From contig PMSM01000012.1 in the NCBI GenBank assembly GCA_003168335.1, forward strand, positions 1 through 64,000: DNA of 64,000 bases. The letters are read 5' to 3'. The translations under genes were made by a program, and so were the position numbers. The stretch's first letter is position 1. The number at the start of each line of letters is the position of its first letter. Below are positions 24,280-33,000 of this stretch, piece by piece. The stretch comes from Blastocatellia bacterium (GTDB taxonomy: Bacteria > Acidobacteriota > Blastocatellia > Pyrinomonadales > Pyrinomonadaceae). The notes under the pieces were generated by a model. It was not told where the DNA came from, searched no databases, and was given only the letters and a program-made list of their open reading frames with translations.

Positions 24280-25348
24280 TCGTCACCAGTTCTGCGGGCG
24301 CGATTCGATTTGCGCGAGCCAGACGGTCCGTGACGGCGTGAAGCACACGCTCTACGTCGATGTCCATGCAGATCCATTTGGAACACGAGCGACGATGGCA
24401 ATCGACTCGACAATCGATGTCGGTCCGCTCAACACAAATGTCGTCGGAGTTGGGGCTGCCGTTGCGCCACCATTCGGTCGGACCGAACAGCCCGACAACC
24501 GGAGTACGCGCCGCCACTGCGAGGTGAGTCGGACCTGTGTCTCCACCGATATAGACCTCTGCGTCTTTTGCCAGCGCAAAAAAACCCTTTAGCGACAGAC
24601 AGACGGCCTGCGCTTTTCCCGATCTCGAGTTTGACAGGACCTGTTCCGCCAGACCCGCCTCGCCCGGACCGTATGTCACCAGTGAATGCAAACGGAATCG
24701 ATCCCACAGTTGATCGGCCAACGCTCCAAACTTGTCCGCGCTCCAGAGCTTGGTGGGCCACCCGCCGCCCGGATTCAAAATCACGTAACGGCCTTCTGTT
24801 TCGCGAGCGGCTTCTGCCGCCTCGAATTCGTCGGCTTGATTCAAGGCGATCGGAAACTCGAAATCGTCCGGGTCATCGGGAACAGAAATGCCCAACGCTG
24901 ACTTTACCAGCGTTAGGTTCTTCCGAATTACGTGCAAGCCGGTGGGAATAGAAACTGTTTCGTGAACCAGGAAGCGGCTGGCCGGCTCGCGCAAGGCGTC
25001 GCGGGCAAAGCCATAGACGCGCTGCGCACGCGAAAGGCGCGCAGCCAACGATGATTTTAATAATCCCTGGAAATCGAGCGCTAGATCGAAGGCTGAGGCG
25101 CGTAGCAGACGTAACTGCTGGCGCGGTGCCCGCAGCGTCTCCCCAGACATCAGCCCGCGCCTCAGAGCCTTCGTGTCGACTTCGATGAGGCGATCCAGAA
25201 ACGGGTTGTCCTTCAAAATTTCGGATGCGCCGTGTTCGACTACCCAGGAAATCTCGGAATCCGGCAAGGCCCGTCGCATCGCGGCGAGGGCCGGCAAAGT
25301 GTGCACTATGTCGCCGATGCTGCCGAGTTTGACGATTAGAATGCGCAT
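24272..25348 (-). CDS. glycosyltransferase family 9, heptosyltransferase I-like
   Basis: 358 residues, GT-B fold. Starts MRILIVKLGSIGDIVHTLPA as WaaC enzymes do; ALDFQGLLKSSLAARLS, VILNPGGGWPTKLW and the donor-site IGGDTGPTHLAVAARTPVVGLFGPT follow. It should transfer L-glycero-D-manno-heptose from ADP-heptose to the lipid A/Kdo core at the cytoplasmic face. The nearby hldE-type genes supply ADP-heptose, which supports the assignment. The end carries a Cys-rich DCRVDCHRRSCSKW stretch, seen in some GT9 members. Confidence 0.92.
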   Translation of the reverse strand: MRILIVKLGSIGDIVHTLPALAAMRRALPDSEISWVVEHGASEILKDNPFLDRLIEVDTKALRRGLMSGETLRAPRQQLRLLRASAFDLALDFQGLLKSSLAARLSRAQRVYGFARDALREPASRFLVHETVSIPTGLHVIRKNLTLVKSALGISVPDDPDDFEFPIALNQADEFEAAEAARETEGRYVILNPGGGWPTKLWSADKFGALADQLWDRFRLHSLVTYGPGEAGLAEQVLSNSRSGKAQAVCLSLKGFFALAKDAEVYIGGDTGPTHLAVAARTPVVGLFGPTEWWRNGSPNSDDICVERTDIDCRVDCHRRSCSKWICMDIDVERVLHAVTDRLARANRIAPAELVTIG

Positions 25349-25410
25349 GAATCAGTTAGCAGTAAGCAGTGAGCTGTGAGCAGCAAGAGCCATCAACGGC
25401 GATGATCTGC

Positions 25411-25905
25411 TTACTGCTTAGGATTCACTGCTAACTTTTCAATCATTTCAGACGACGAGTGGTCCTTGGTATCACCTACGATCGCAACTTGTCCGCCGAA
25501 GGATCGTACCACATGGCGCTCAGGAACTGAGTCTTCCGTGTAATCGGTGCCTTTGGCATGAATGTCGGGCTTGAGGGCGAGCAGCAATTCCGCCACAGTC
25601 GGTTCGTCAAAGACGGTGACAAAGTCCACCACCTCAAGCGATGAAATGATCTCAGCCCGCTGGTCCTCTGGCATGAAGGGCCGGCCTTCGCCTTTCAGCC
25701 GGCGGGTCTGCTCGTCGGAATTAATCCCGACTATCAACAGATCGCCCAGGGCCTTTGCCGCTTCGAGGTAACGAACGTGCCCGACGTGAAGGACGTCGAA
25801 GCAGCCGTTGGCGAAGACGATCCGCGCACCTTCGTTGCGGGCCAGAACAACTCGCTCGATCAGGCGATCGCGGTCAAGTATGCGTGGTGACGTGCCGGAG
25901 TTCAT
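25411..25905 (-). CDS. hldE2: heptose-1-phosphate adenylyltransferase (HldE C-domain type)
   Basis: 164 residues. Nucleotidyltransferase pattern IVFANGCFDVLHVGHVRYLE (HxGH site) and VGINSDEQTRRLKGEGRPF. Length and sequence match the stand-alone version of the C-terminal half of HldE, which makes ADP-D-glycero-beta-D-manno-heptose from heptose-1-phosphate. The kinase half is a separate gene (27135-28133), split from it by a DUF3810 gene, so the two activities are not fused here. Confidence 0.93.
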   Translation of the reverse strand: MNSGTSPRILDRDRLIERVVLARNEGARIVFANGCFDVLHVGHVRYLEAAKALGDLLIVGINSDEQTRRLKGEGRPFMPEDQRAEIISSLEVVDFVTVFDEPTVAELLLALKPDIHAKGTDYTEDSVPERHVVRSFGGQVAIVGDTKDHSSSEMIEKLAVNPKQ

Positions 25906-25933
25906 TTGCTCAAATTGCCGCGTACATTCAAAC

Positions 25934-27097
25934 TCAATTGTGGTCGTTCTTCGCCCGCATTAAGTAATAGCCGACAATGAGCGCTATGTCCTCGCCATAG
26001 CTTTGCGTCCCGGATCCAATGCGATTGGCTTTGAGATAAGAGTTGTTGATCTTATGAGCCACCGCGCTGGCGGGTCCTTCGTTGCGCGCCCAAAAGGCGG
26101 CCCGCGCTCGCAAATCGTTACGCGGGCCTTCGCCAATCCGATCAGCAAGATTCTCATAGAACTCCCGGTCCGAGGCGCCGAATGCGCCGACCACCTTCAG
26201 GGCATTCAGGTATCCGGAGTAGCGTATGTAGGGATGCGTCGAGTTAATGCACACCAGAAACGCTATGAAATTGGCTTCATCTTCGCGCGCAAAGCCGCGC
26301 TGGTGGGCCTTCTCGTGAGCGATGACATAAGGGAGATCGAAATCTGGCTGAGCGGCATTAAAATTTGGCTCACCGGTGAAAGGCATGTAGAAACCTGAAA
26401 GGCCGAGGCGGCTCATGAGCCCGGAAAAGTAGATAGGCTTGGGCGGACCATAACGTCCGTTGCCGGCGCCACCTAATAGCGGCTCGTGTTGGTATGCGGC
26501 TTCGATCAACTCATAGACTTGAGCGCGACTGGGCGGCGCTGGACGCGACCCGTCAAATGCATCACTAACGCGCGACTCTCCGTAATTGTAATTCACTTCG
26601 CTTACAATTGTTTCGCTAATCATTTTCAACTGCTCGTCACTCGCGTTTCGTCCCGCGAACCCTAGTTTACCTCCCAAAGGTTCTCGCTGATAATTCAGTC
26701 CCCAGATCAGCAGGAAGATCAACATCAATAACCCCGATAGCCACATCAGGACCAGCAAATCGGTGCGGAGCAGCTTGGCAATACGCTGGCGACCGAGATA
26801 AACCTCGCGTGCTTGATAGATCAGAGTGCCGACTAGAGCCGCGACTAGAAAATAGATCGTGAACTCGATGATTGAAAAGCCGACGACACCATTGATAAGC
26901 GAAAGAGTGTATGTAATTACCGGTGAAAGCTTACGACTGTAATAGCGTTCGACCACTTGCGAATTTCGGCTGGCCAGCGCCTGGAGGGCGAAAGCGACGG
27001 CGAGCAGCGCCAGGGGCGTGAGCCAGCGGCGCCACGCTGAGCTTTTGGCCGGAAGGCGAGGCGTGGTGATCTCGTCACTCCGGGAGGGGGTTCTCAT
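25934..27097 (-). CDS. DUF3810 membrane protein with metalloprotease-like motif
   Basis: 387 residues: three membrane segments in the first 150 residues, then a soluble domain with YVIAHEKAHQRGFAREDEAN. HExxH is modified to HEKAH, with a downstream Glu (EDEAN) as possible third ligand, the layout of gluzincin-type zinc peptidases. DUF3810 proteins are uncharacterised. Position between the two heptose enzymes suggests an envelope role, but that is inference. Confidence 0.85.
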   Translation of the reverse strand: MRTPSRSDEITTPRLPAKSSAWRRWLTPLALLAVAFALQALASRNSQVVERYYSRKLSPVITYTLSLINGVVGFSIIEFTIYFLVAALVGTLIYQAREVYLGRQRIAKLLRTDLLVLMWLSGLLMLIFLLIWGLNYQREPLGGKLGFAGRNASDEQLKMISETIVSEVNYNYGESRVSDAFDGSRPAPPSRAQVYELIEAAYQHEPLLGGAGNGRYGPPKPIYFSGLMSRLGLSGFYMPFTGEPNFNAAQPDFDLPYVIAHEKAHQRGFAREDEANFIAFLVCINSTHPYIRYSGYLNALKVVGAFGASDREFYENLADRIGEGPRNDLRARAAFWARNEGPASAVAHKINNSYLKANRIGSGTQSYGEDIALIVGYYLMRAKNDHN

Positions 27098-27134
27098 TAA
27101 GCCTGAATTTTAGCGCCTGGCCGCTGGCGGTGGC

Positions 27135-28133
27135 TCATTCGTTGTTATTGCCGAGCGCAGCAGATATTAGCTCCAGGCTGGTCACAGTGGCAGTGCCGCG
27201 CTTCATCACCACAATCCCGCCGGCGAAATTCGCCAGGCGTGCTGCGTCGGCGAACGAAGCCCCTGACGCCAGAGCTAAGGTGTAAGTCGCGATTACCGTA
27301 TCTCCGGCTCCGGTCCCGTCCACTGGCTGCCGCGAACCCACCGCGTCGATGTGAAGCGGCGCAGTGTTGGCTTCAATGAGCGTCATGCCGTGGCCGCCGC
27401 GCGTCACCAGGAGCGCTTCGTAACCGAGTCGCTGTCGCAATTGTTCCGCCGCCGATTCCAACGCAGCTTCGTCCGTCTGCTCAGCGCCGAGAAGTTCTGC
27501 AAATTCATCCTCGTTTGGAGTTGCCGAAGTGAAATTGGAAAAGCTCGAAAGCCGGAACCGAGAATCGACCAACACTGGAATCTTTCTATCGCCCACAGCT
27601 TCACGGACAAAATCTCCGATACCTGGTGCGGCAGCGCCATAGTTGTAATCAGAAATGATCACGGCGTCGGCGCCGGCTACTGCGTGGGAAATATCAGCGC
27701 GCAGCTTTTCCTGAAGTTCAGTACTCAAGGCGGATTCATTGTCGTAATCGATGCGGATTACCTGTTGGCGAGTTGAATGAATCTGGCCTGCCAGGACGCG
27801 CACCTTGGTTGTAGTTCGCCGCCTATCAGATAGTAAGACCCCGCTACAGTCGACGCCCGCCTCGCGGAGTTTGCCTGAAAGAATCTGCCCGGCCTCATCG
27901 TTACCCAGCACAGAGATCAGTGCGACCTGCGCGCCCAGCGCAGCCAGATTAGCCGCGCAGTTACCCGCGCCGCCGGGTGTGGTTTCGGTGTGTTCGTGCC
28001 GCAGAATGAAGACTGGTGCTTCGCGCGAAACGCGACTGATTTCGCCATAGATAAACTGGTCCGCAATGGCATCGCCAATTACGACGATGCGTTTCTGTGA
28101 AAAACTGTTGACGATGTTTGCCAGGCGGCTCAT
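27135..28133 (-). CDS. hldE1: heptose-7-phosphate kinase (HldE N-domain type)
   Basis: 332 residues, PfkB/ribokinase fold: IVVIGDAIADQFIYGEISRV, ETTPGGAGNCAANLAALGA and the catalytic DGTGAGDTVIATYTLALASG (Asp base, anion hole). It phosphorylates D-glycero-beta-D-manno-heptose-7-phosphate at C1. It overlaps the WaaF-like gene by four bases (ATGA), so translation is coupled. With the adenylyltransferase at 25411 it provides ADP-heptose; gmhA, gmhB and hldD are not in the window. Confidence 0.94.
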   Translation of the reverse strand: MSRLANIVNSFSQKRIVVIGDAIADQFIYGEISRVSREAPVFILRHEHTETTPGGAGNCAANLAALGAQVALISVLGNDEAGQILSGKLREAGVDCSGVLLSDRRRTTTKVRVLAGQIHSTRQQVIRIDYDNESALSTELQEKLRADISHAVAGADAVIISDYNYGAAAPGIGDFVREAVGDRKIPVLVDSRFRLSSFSNFTSATPNEDEFAELLGAEQTDEAALESAAEQLRQRLGYEALLVTRGGHGMTLIEANTAPLHIDAVGSRQPVDGTGAGDTVIATYTLALASGASFADAARLANFAGGIVVMKRGTATVTSLELISAALGNNNE

Positions 28134-29188
28134 ACGCTCACCTCTGCACGTCTTTGTGACATCAAAACGGACGCGCGTTCGAAAACATCTGCGGGCGTGA
28201 TTGCGGTCATGCAGCGGTGGTCGATCGGGCAGTCACGCAGCATGCATGGTGCGCAGTCCGGCGCGCGGCGAATGATCTCCGCACTCGCAGACAACGGATA
28301 GGTTGTCAGCGGATTTGTCGGGCCAAAGATCACCAGCGTCGGCGTGTGCAGCGCAGCGCCAATATGCGCGGGCCCCGTATCATTCGTAATCAAAACGTCG
28401 GCGATGCCGATGATTGCCATCGCCTCCGCGACAGTCGTCTTTCCAGTCAACACGATCGGTTGAATTTGTGCGTGTTTGCAAACTTCTTGCGAGACATCCA
28501 ATTCAGCCGGCGAACCTATCAAAGCCACGTCCGCGCCCGACTCAGCCAGCCGATCGGCGAGTTCGGCATAACGTTCCGCCGGCCAGCGTTTCGCGCGGCT
28601 GTTAATCGAACCGGGACAAAGCACCGTTAACGGCGCGCTGATCCTGGCGCCCTGCGCGCGGAGAAATTCGCCAGCCTTTCGCCTTCGATCGTCTGAGACG
28701 CGGAGCTCAGAACGCGCTTCAGTATTTTCGATCGAAGACGTTCCGTACAACATTCGCTCTAGTTCGCCGACAATGTGCAAGTAGTAGAAGCTCTCGTGTC
28801 TTTCATCTTTCCACGCCGGCGAGGGAAGGGGATGCGTCAGCAAGATGCCACGTCGGTCAGTGTCATAGCCCATTCGTGTCGGCACGCGAGATAGAAAAGC
28901 TATGGCCGCGGCTGCAAATGCATTCTGAAACAGCAGCGCGAGATCGAATTTCCGTCTTCGCCATTCGCGCACCTGATCCCAGGCACTAAACAGACCTGCG
29001 CGATCGTAAACTAAAACCTCATCAACAAAGTCGGCGTCGAGAAAGACGTCTGCCGCGCCCGGGCGGGAAACCAGGGCAAGGTGTGCCTCAGGCAGAACGC
29101 GTCGCAGTTTGCGCAAAGCCGGCACGGCTATTACTGCGTCACCGACCCAGTTGGGAATACGGACGACGACGCGGTGGATCCCGCTCAT
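28130..29188 (-). CDS. waaF: lipopolysaccharide heptosyltransferase II-like
   Basis: 352 residues from the ATG at 29188, which has GGGTGAG upstream (a TTG at 29209 is the alternative). GT9 features: VVVRIPNWVGDAVIAVPALR, LTVLCPGS, WPAERYAELADRL, and the donor-binding ITNDTGPAHIGAALHTPTLVIFGPTNP. PDCAPCMLRDCPIDHRCM near the end is typical of WaaF. It adds the second heptose to the inner core. It is the first gene of the minus-strand heptose cluster, with promoter presumably in 29189-29280. Confidence 0.94.
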   Translation of the reverse strand: MSGIHRVVVRIPNWVGDAVIAVPALRKLRRVLPEAHLALVSRPGAADVFLDADFVDEVLVYDRAGLFSAWDQVREWRRRKFDLALLFQNAFAAAAIAFLSRVPTRMGYDTDRRGILLTHPLPSPAWKDERHESFYYLHIVGELERMLYGTSSIENTEARSELRVSDDRRRKAGEFLRAQGARISAPLTVLCPGSINSRAKRWPAERYAELADRLAESGADVALIGSPAELDVSQEVCKHAQIQPIVLTGKTTVAEAMAIIGIADVLITNDTGPAHIGAALHTPTLVIFGPTNPLTTYPLSASAEIIRRAPDCAPCMLRDCPIDHRCMTAITPADVFERASVLMSQRRAEVSV

Positions 29189-29284
29189 TTGTAATCTCTC
29201 ACCCTTCAATTTAGATTTGGTTGGCGAGCATTTATTCGCTAAGTTACATCATTCAATCCGGCGTTAAAGCGCCGTTAGGCGCGC

Positions 29285-29403
29285 AATGTTTATAGTAGCT
29301 CTGCACAACACCGGGGTCTAAGCTCCTTTAGGAGCGAAATACCAAATGTGACTCTCCTAAAGGAGATGGGTTCCTACTTGCCAGATGCGTGGCTATAAAC
29401 ATT
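29285..29403. repeat. composite palindrome with CTCCTTTAGGAG hairpin
   Basis: AATGTTTATAG (29285-29295) pairs with CTATAAACATT (29393-29403). Inside are AGCTCCTTTAGGAGC and TCTCCTAAAGGAGA, which are themselves complementary to each other. No gene is present between the SDR gene and waaF (29210-29452). Confidence 0.7.
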
Positions 29404-29452
29404 AGGCTCCTCCGGGGCCGGAAACCAATTGGTTTCGCTGTGGGCTTAACTA

Positions 29453-30295
29453 TTAAATCAGACTCTTGAGTCCTTCCTCGACTCCTATCTCCGGCCGCCA
29501 ACCTAACTCGTCGCGCACGCGGGTCAGATCGGAAACGTAATTCAAAGGCACCGGCGCCCGCAAAGAAGCGCCGCCATCAAGCACGGGATTGCACTGAATA
29601 ATTTCGGCGACCTTGTCAATCATCTCACGCAACGACAAAGCATTTTCCCGGCCGCCCCCGAGATTATACAGCCCGCGGGTCACGACAGAGTCGATGAAAG
29701 CGCGACAGGCCCGCGAGAAATCATCCACGTGCAGGATGTCCCGCACCGGCGTGCCCTCGAGCGGCAAACGAAGCGGCCAGCCGCGCTTGACTGCTTCGAC
29801 GTAGTGCGTGACAAAGCCATTCTCGTTTCCTTCTGAAGGTCGCGCGTAGACGGTTGAGAGGCGAAAAATACACGACCGAAAGTTCCGCTGCGCGGCATAG
29901 TATTCGACATATCTTTCAGCGATCAGCTTTGACCATTCCAATGCGGAGTGGTTCGCGTAATCGGTACTACAATGCTCCGGTACTTCGCTGAAAGCGTCAG
30001 CGTGCGGACCGTAAACATCCTTGGTCGATGCAAAGATGAAAACCGAGTTCGGCTGCATTTCGCGCAGCAGGTTCACCGTGCCTTCAATGTTTGTGCGAAA
30101 GCAATTCTCGGCGTCAGCGGGATTCTTGCTCAGGTGTGCAGCGAGGTGAATTACGACTTCGTAGACTCCGACCCGCGTGGCGTCGAGCGAGCTAAGCACG
30201 TCCAGGTGCGAGCGCCGCGAGAAATCCTCAGCCTGGAAAAAACGGCGCACGTGCGCGCCGAGATACCCGCTGCCGCCGGTTACTAAGACTCTCAA
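29453..30295 (-). CDS. NAD-dependent epimerase/dehydratase-like SDR, catalytic Tyr missing
   Basis: 280 residues of the extended SDR type: VLVTGGSGYLGAH at the N-terminus, VVIHLAAHLSKNP, FIFASTKDVYG and DILHVDDFSRA in the sugar-nucleotide half. The YxxxK active site should lie in SALEWSKLIAERY, but the position four before the Lys is Leu, not Tyr. Either the enzyme uses another residue, or it only binds nucleotide-sugar or has a non-redox role. It lies next to LPS core genes, so a surface-sugar function is plausible but unproven. Confidence 0.85.
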   Translation of the reverse strand: MRVLVTGGSGYLGAHVRRFFQAEDFSRRSHLDVLSSLDATRVGVYEVVIHLAAHLSKNPADAENCFRTNIEGTVNLLREMQPNSVFIFASTKDVYGPHADAFSEVPEHCSTDYANHSALEWSKLIAERYVEYYAAQRNFRSCIFRLSTVYARPSEGNENGFVTHYVEAVKRGWPLRLPLEGTPVRDILHVDDFSRACRAFIDSVVTRGLYNLGGGRENALSLREMIDKVAEIIQCNPVLDGGASLRAPVPLNYVSDLTRVRDELGWRPEIGVEEGLKSLI

Positions 30296-30300
30296 AGCTT

Positions 30301-30378
30301 GTAGCGCAAGTTGCCAACTTGCGGACCCTAACTATTGTTCGTTTGAAAAGAAACACGCAAGTTGGCAACTTGCGCTAC
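30301..30378. repeat. perfect 23-bp inverted repeat
   Basis: Bases 30301-30323 are the exact reverse complement of 30356-30378; each arm also contains the small palindrome AAGTTGCCAACTT or AAGTTGGCAACTT. The stop codon (TAG) of the K+ channel gene lies within the right arm. Confidence 0.9.
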
Positions 30379-31400
30379 ACCGTGCCGCGCGCCAACTGAT
30401 TAAGTCCGCTCAATGAATCTGCTCGCCCGATTGCAATCAAGATGTCGCCGCTTTCAATTGTGGCATCGCCGGCGGGATTGAAAAAGATTTCGCCGCTTTG
30501 CCTGCGAATGCTCACTATCACCACATCGAGTTCAGAACGAATCGCCGTCGAGCGCAGCGCTTGGCCGACCAGAGAAGACGCCGCGTCCACCTCGACCTGT
30601 TCGAATCCCAGCCCCAGCTCGCTCGCGGTGATCGAATCCATGAACTCGCTGACTGCGGGCTTGGTCAGAGCGACGGCCATTCGGTGGCCACCGATGATCG
30701 TAGGCGCGACTACGTGATTAGCGCCGGCGCGTAACAATTTTGCTTCCGCCTGCTCCTCGGCCGCGCGCGCCACAATTCTCAAATTCGGATTCAGATCCCG
30801 CGCCGTCAGCACGACGTAAACGTTATCCGCATCGTTGGGCAGGCAGGCGGCCAATCCGCGCGCATGCTCGACGCCAACATCACGCAAGCTTTCTTCCAGC
30901 GTTGCATCGCCCACGATGACGTTAACACCACGCTGGCTGAACTCAGCGGCACGTTGCTGGTCGTTTTCGATAACGACGAAGGATTCGTTCGCGGCCAGCA
31001 GGTCACGCACAAGATGCGAGCCCACTCTCCCCGAGCCGCAAATGATGTAATGATCGCGCAACTTGCTCATCTTTTTTGACAGCCGTCGCTGGCCAAAAGT
31101 CGAAATCAGTTCTGACTGTACTACCGATTGAACTATGGTCGAGACGAAGAGCGCAACCCCGGCGACGCCGATTAGCATGACCACGACCGCAAATGCCCGG
31201 CCCGTGGCGGTGTGCGGAGGGATGTCGCCATAGCCAACCGTCGTCAGTGTCTGCACCGTTACGTACAGACTATCAGCGAGCGTCCAACGCTCGATCAGAT
31301 GAAAGCCGACGGTGCCAAACACAATCGCCGCTGCCAGGGCGATGACGGCATAGCGAATTTGAAAGCCCCATCTGGGCCGAGTTCGGGTGGCAACGGGCAT
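30375..31400 (-). CDS. two-TM potassium channel with RCK domain
   Basis: 341 residues. Membrane helix 16-36, pore loop with filter TTVGYGD near residue 57, second helix about 67-92, then a TrkA-N/RCK domain starting HYIICGSGRVGSHLVRDLL (nucleotide-binding GxGxxG) with GDATLEESLRDVGV. A TrkA-C domain fills about 250-335. The layout matches Kch/MthK-type ligand-gated K+ channels. The stop codon lies in a dispersed palindrome, so the last residues may have been replaced by the repeat. Confidence 0.93.
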   Translation of the reverse strand: MPVATRTRPRWGFQIRYAVIALAAAIVFGTVGFHLIERWTLADSLYVTVQTLTTVGYGDIPPHTATGRAFAVVVMLIGVAGVALFVSTIVQSVVQSELISTFGQRRLSKKMSKLRDHYIICGSGRVGSHLVRDLLAANESFVVIENDQQRAAEFSQRGVNVIVGDATLEESLRDVGVEHARGLAACLPNDADNVYVVLTARDLNPNLRIVARAAEEQAEAKLLRAGANHVVAPTIIGGHRMAVALTKPAVSEFMDSITASELGLGFEQVEVDAASSLVGQALRSTAIRSELDVVIVSIRRQSGEIFFNPAGDATIESGDILIAIGRADSLSGLNQLARGTV

Positions 31401-31459
31401 TAGTTTGTCGGCAAGGCCTCCAGTCTGCAGCCAGTGAGCGCCACCGTAGCGGCGTACAA

Positions 31460-31514
31460 AGTACCAACTTTAGTTGGGTTTTTTCGCAACCAAAGCCCAA
31501 CTAAAGTTGGTACT
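31460..31514. repeat. perfect 19-bp inverted repeat
   Basis: AGTACCAACTTTAGTTGGG (31460-31478) is the exact reverse complement of 31496-31514. The loop contains TTTTTT. It lies between the cysS 3' end and the K+ channel start on the minus strand. Confidence 0.85.
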
Positions 31515-31566
31515 CTAAACGCCGGAAACCCACGTTGAAGGGCTACGATCTGCGCTGGGCCTCAAG

Positions 31567-32967
31567 TCACTTCCTCTTCCAGCGCACGCCGTCTTTGGTG
31601 TCTTCCAGAATGATGCCGCGCGCGGCGAGCTGGTCGCGAATTTCATCGCCCCGATCAAAGTCGCGGCGATGACGCGCTTCCTGGCGCTCGTCGATCAGCT
31701 TTTGAATTTCGGCATCGAGAATTTGCGGCTGCGGATCGCCAAAGACATTCAATACACTGTCAATGCGTCCGATCGCAGCGATTAGTTCCCGTTTGTTTTC
31801 TTCGCGCAGCCCGCGTCCGGCCAGCACGGTATTCACTTCGCGCGTGAGATCGTGGACGGCAGCGAGCGCGACGGACGTGTTTAGATCGTCGTCCATTCCC
31901 GCTTCAAACTCAGTCAGGGCCCGCTCAGCCGCCGAGTGCAACGCGTCATCGCGGCCAGGCTCAGTCTTGGCTTCTTCCAATCGCGCGCGAAAGTCGCGCA
32001 AACTGGCGACGGTTTTCTCAGCTCCGCGCAGCGCGTCGAAAGTAAAGTTGAGCTGCTTGCGGCAGGGGACGCTCAACAGGAAATAGCGAATTCCGGTCGC
32101 GGAAAAACCCTGAGCAGTCAGATCGCGAAAGGTGTAGTAGTTGCCTTTCGATTTTGACATCGTCTCGCCTTCGACTTTCAGGTGCTCGAAATGAAGCCAG
32201 TAGCGGACGAACTGCTTACCGGTAGCGCCTTCGCTCTGGGCGATCTCGTTTTCGTGATGCGGAAAAACCAAATCGATGCCGCCCAGATGAAGGTCGAATG
32301 TCTCGCCCAGGTATTTCATCGACATCGCTGAACACTCGATGTGCCACCCGGGCCGGCCGCGGCCGATGCTCGCATCCCACGCAGTTTCTTCCGGGTTATT
32401 CGGGGCTTTCCAGAGAGCAAAGTCGCGCGCGTCTTCCTTCTCGTACTTGTCCGTGTCGACGCGTTCGCTGCCACCCTCGATGTTGCCGGCCAAATTGATC
32501 TTCGACAGTTTGCCGTATTCAGGGAACGACTTGATCCGGTAATAGATCGAGCCGTCCGACTTGTAAGCGTGATCGCGCTGTTCGAGTTTTGCGATCAGCT
32601 CAACCATCTCCGGAATGTGTTGCGTCGCTCGCGGGGCGACCTCGGGCCGTTCACAGCCGAGCGCGTCAAAGTCTTCCCAGAAGGCGTCAATGTACTTCTG
32701 AGTATAGTCGTCTATGGCTACGCCGCTCTCCTGCGCTTTCGCCATGATGCGGTCGTCGACATCGGTGAGGTTCATGACGTGCGTCACGCGCCAGCCCTTG
32801 AGCTTCAAATACCGGCGAATAACATCAGCAGCGATCGCCGAGCGAAAGTTTCCGATGTGGCCGTAATCCCAGACCGTGGGGCCGCAGTAATAAAACTTAG
32901 CTTCGCCCTCGACCATGGAGCGAAACTCTTCGAGCTGGCCGGAAAGTGTGTTGTGGATGCGGAGCAT
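31567..32967 (-). CDS. cysS: cysteinyl-tRNA synthetase
   Basis: 466 residues. Class I signatures: YYCGPTVWDYGHIGNFRS (HIGH variant and zinc Cys), DVDDRIMAKAQESG, WHIECSAMSMKYLG and HHENEIAQSE zinc ligands, and ETMSKSKGN (KMSKS). DALR-like and C-terminal helices follow, ending near GVRWKRK. It charges tRNA-Cys. Start MLRIHNTLSGQ matches the family. ThiL lies just upstream on the same strand, with a 33-base gap. Confidence 0.98.
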   Translation of the reverse strand: MLRIHNTLSGQLEEFRSMVEGEAKFYYCGPTVWDYGHIGNFRSAIAADVIRRYLKLKGWRVTHVMNLTDVDDRIMAKAQESGVAIDDYTQKYIDAFWEDFDALGCERPEVAPRATQHIPEMVELIAKLEQRDHAYKSDGSIYYRIKSFPEYGKLSKINLAGNIEGGSERVDTDKYEKEDARDFALWKAPNNPEETAWDASIGRGRPGWHIECSAMSMKYLGETFDLHLGGIDLVFPHHENEIAQSEGATGKQFVRYWLHFEHLKVEGETMSKSKGNYYTFRDLTAQGFSATGIRYFLLSVPCRKQLNFTFDALRGAEKTVASLRDFRARLEEAKTEPGRDDALHSAAERALTEFEAGMDDDLNTSVALAAVHDLTREVNTVLAGRGLREENKRELIAAIGRIDSVLNVFGDPQPQILDAEIQKLIDERQEARHRRDFDRGDEIRDQLAARGIILEDTKDGVRWKRK

Positions 32968-33000
32968 TGGATGCGAGTCTAAGAAAGGACTGAGGACGAG

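Noticed and set aside
32341-32982. 213-codon plus-strand frame opposite cysS
   Set aside because: Antisense shadow of a complete cysteinyl-tRNA synthetase.
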